Part shown: positions 38,310-38,503 of the stretch, piece by piece
Layout: each line of letters opens with the position of its first letter
Position numbering within the stretch: position 1 is the first letter of the stretch
NCBI GenBank assembly: GCA_018826885.1
Contig: JAHJYN010000059.1
Location: 1-38,503, forward strand
Direction of reading: 5' to 3'
From: Alphaproteobacteria bacterium
Lineage (GTDB): Bacteria > Pseudomonadota > Alphaproteobacteria > Caulobacterales > Caulobacteraceae
DNA length: 38,503 nt
The notes under the pieces: model-generated
The model's database searches: none
What the model was told of the DNA's origin: nothing
The model's input: only the letters and a program-made list of their open reading frames with translations
Made by a program: the position numbers and the translations under genes

Positions 38310-38401
38310 CGGTAAGGAGGGGACGGGAGGAAGGGAAGATGAGGGTGAAGCGGGATCGGGGAGATCGGCTCCCCGGCGCTTCGGATCAACAGGAGACTGA
38401 C
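38310..38401 (+). promoter_or_regulatory. Purine-rich leader with 5-nt-loop hairpin (CGGGGAG-ATCGG-CTCCCCG, 38357-38375)
   Basis: See findings. Confidence 0.55.
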
Positions 38402-38503
38402 ATGCAGACCATGGTGTTCACCGGCCGACTGGCGGCCGATCCCCAGATCAGCGACGACTTCGGCAAGGCGGTGTTCCGGCTGCTCGAGAAGCGCGGTGTC
38501 GAC
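38402..38503 (+). CDS. ssb: Single-stranded DNA-binding protein-like (3' truncated by window edge)
   Basis: MQTMVFTGRLAADPQISDDFGKAVFRLLEKRGVD resembles SSB N-terminus; AGGAG upstream. Confidence 0.65.
   Translation, partial: MQTMVFTGRLAADPQISDDFGKAVFRLLEKRGVD

Noticed and set aside
1-38503. CRISPR arrays, tRNA/rRNA genes, insertion sequences
   Set aside because: No regularly spaced repeats, no recognisable tRNA/rRNA sequence and no transposase-like ORF were seen by eye; tRNAscan/ISfinder would be decisive.

Overview
High-GC alphaproteobacterial-type window (probably Caulobacterales-like; taxon inferred only from gene content and style). Left to right: (i) end of a heavy-metal RND pump (CusA/CzcA family) with a CusF-like lipoprotein; (ii) an APC permease; (iii) a complete arginine deiminase locus (arcA, arcB, arcC, a YfcC-type transporter, an outer-membrane porin and a Sel1-repeat protein); (iv) a low-oxygen or fermentative island: Zn-alcohol dehydrogenase, 6-phosphogluconate dehydrogenase, cytochrome c lipoprotein, two Fnr-type regulators with Cys-x2-Cys-x7-Cys motifs, lactate/malate dehydrogenase, a HisKA_2-type sensor kinase and a pyridoxamine-phosphate-oxidase-like protein. 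At least five TTGA-N6-TCAA-like (FNR/FixK) boxes sit in front of its transcription units; (v) a carbohydrate/lipid block: glycogen debranching enzyme-like protein, HWE-type kinase, glycosyltransferase, PlsC acyltransferase, cyclopropane fatty acid synthase; (vi) the start of an ICE/plasmid-type module: RadC, Toprim, ParB, a DNA methyltransferase + Strawberry-notch helicase fusion, and the start of an SSB. Most interesting signals: a decayed duplication of a divergent fnr / GNAT-like gene pair with scattered fragments and a 34-bp exact direct repeat flanking a kinase; a consistent FNR-box/start geometry with shared bidirectional boxes; and a recurrent purine-rich leader with a 5-nt-loop hairpin in front of four genes of the mobile module. 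No tRNA, rRNA, CRISPR array or transposase was recognised.
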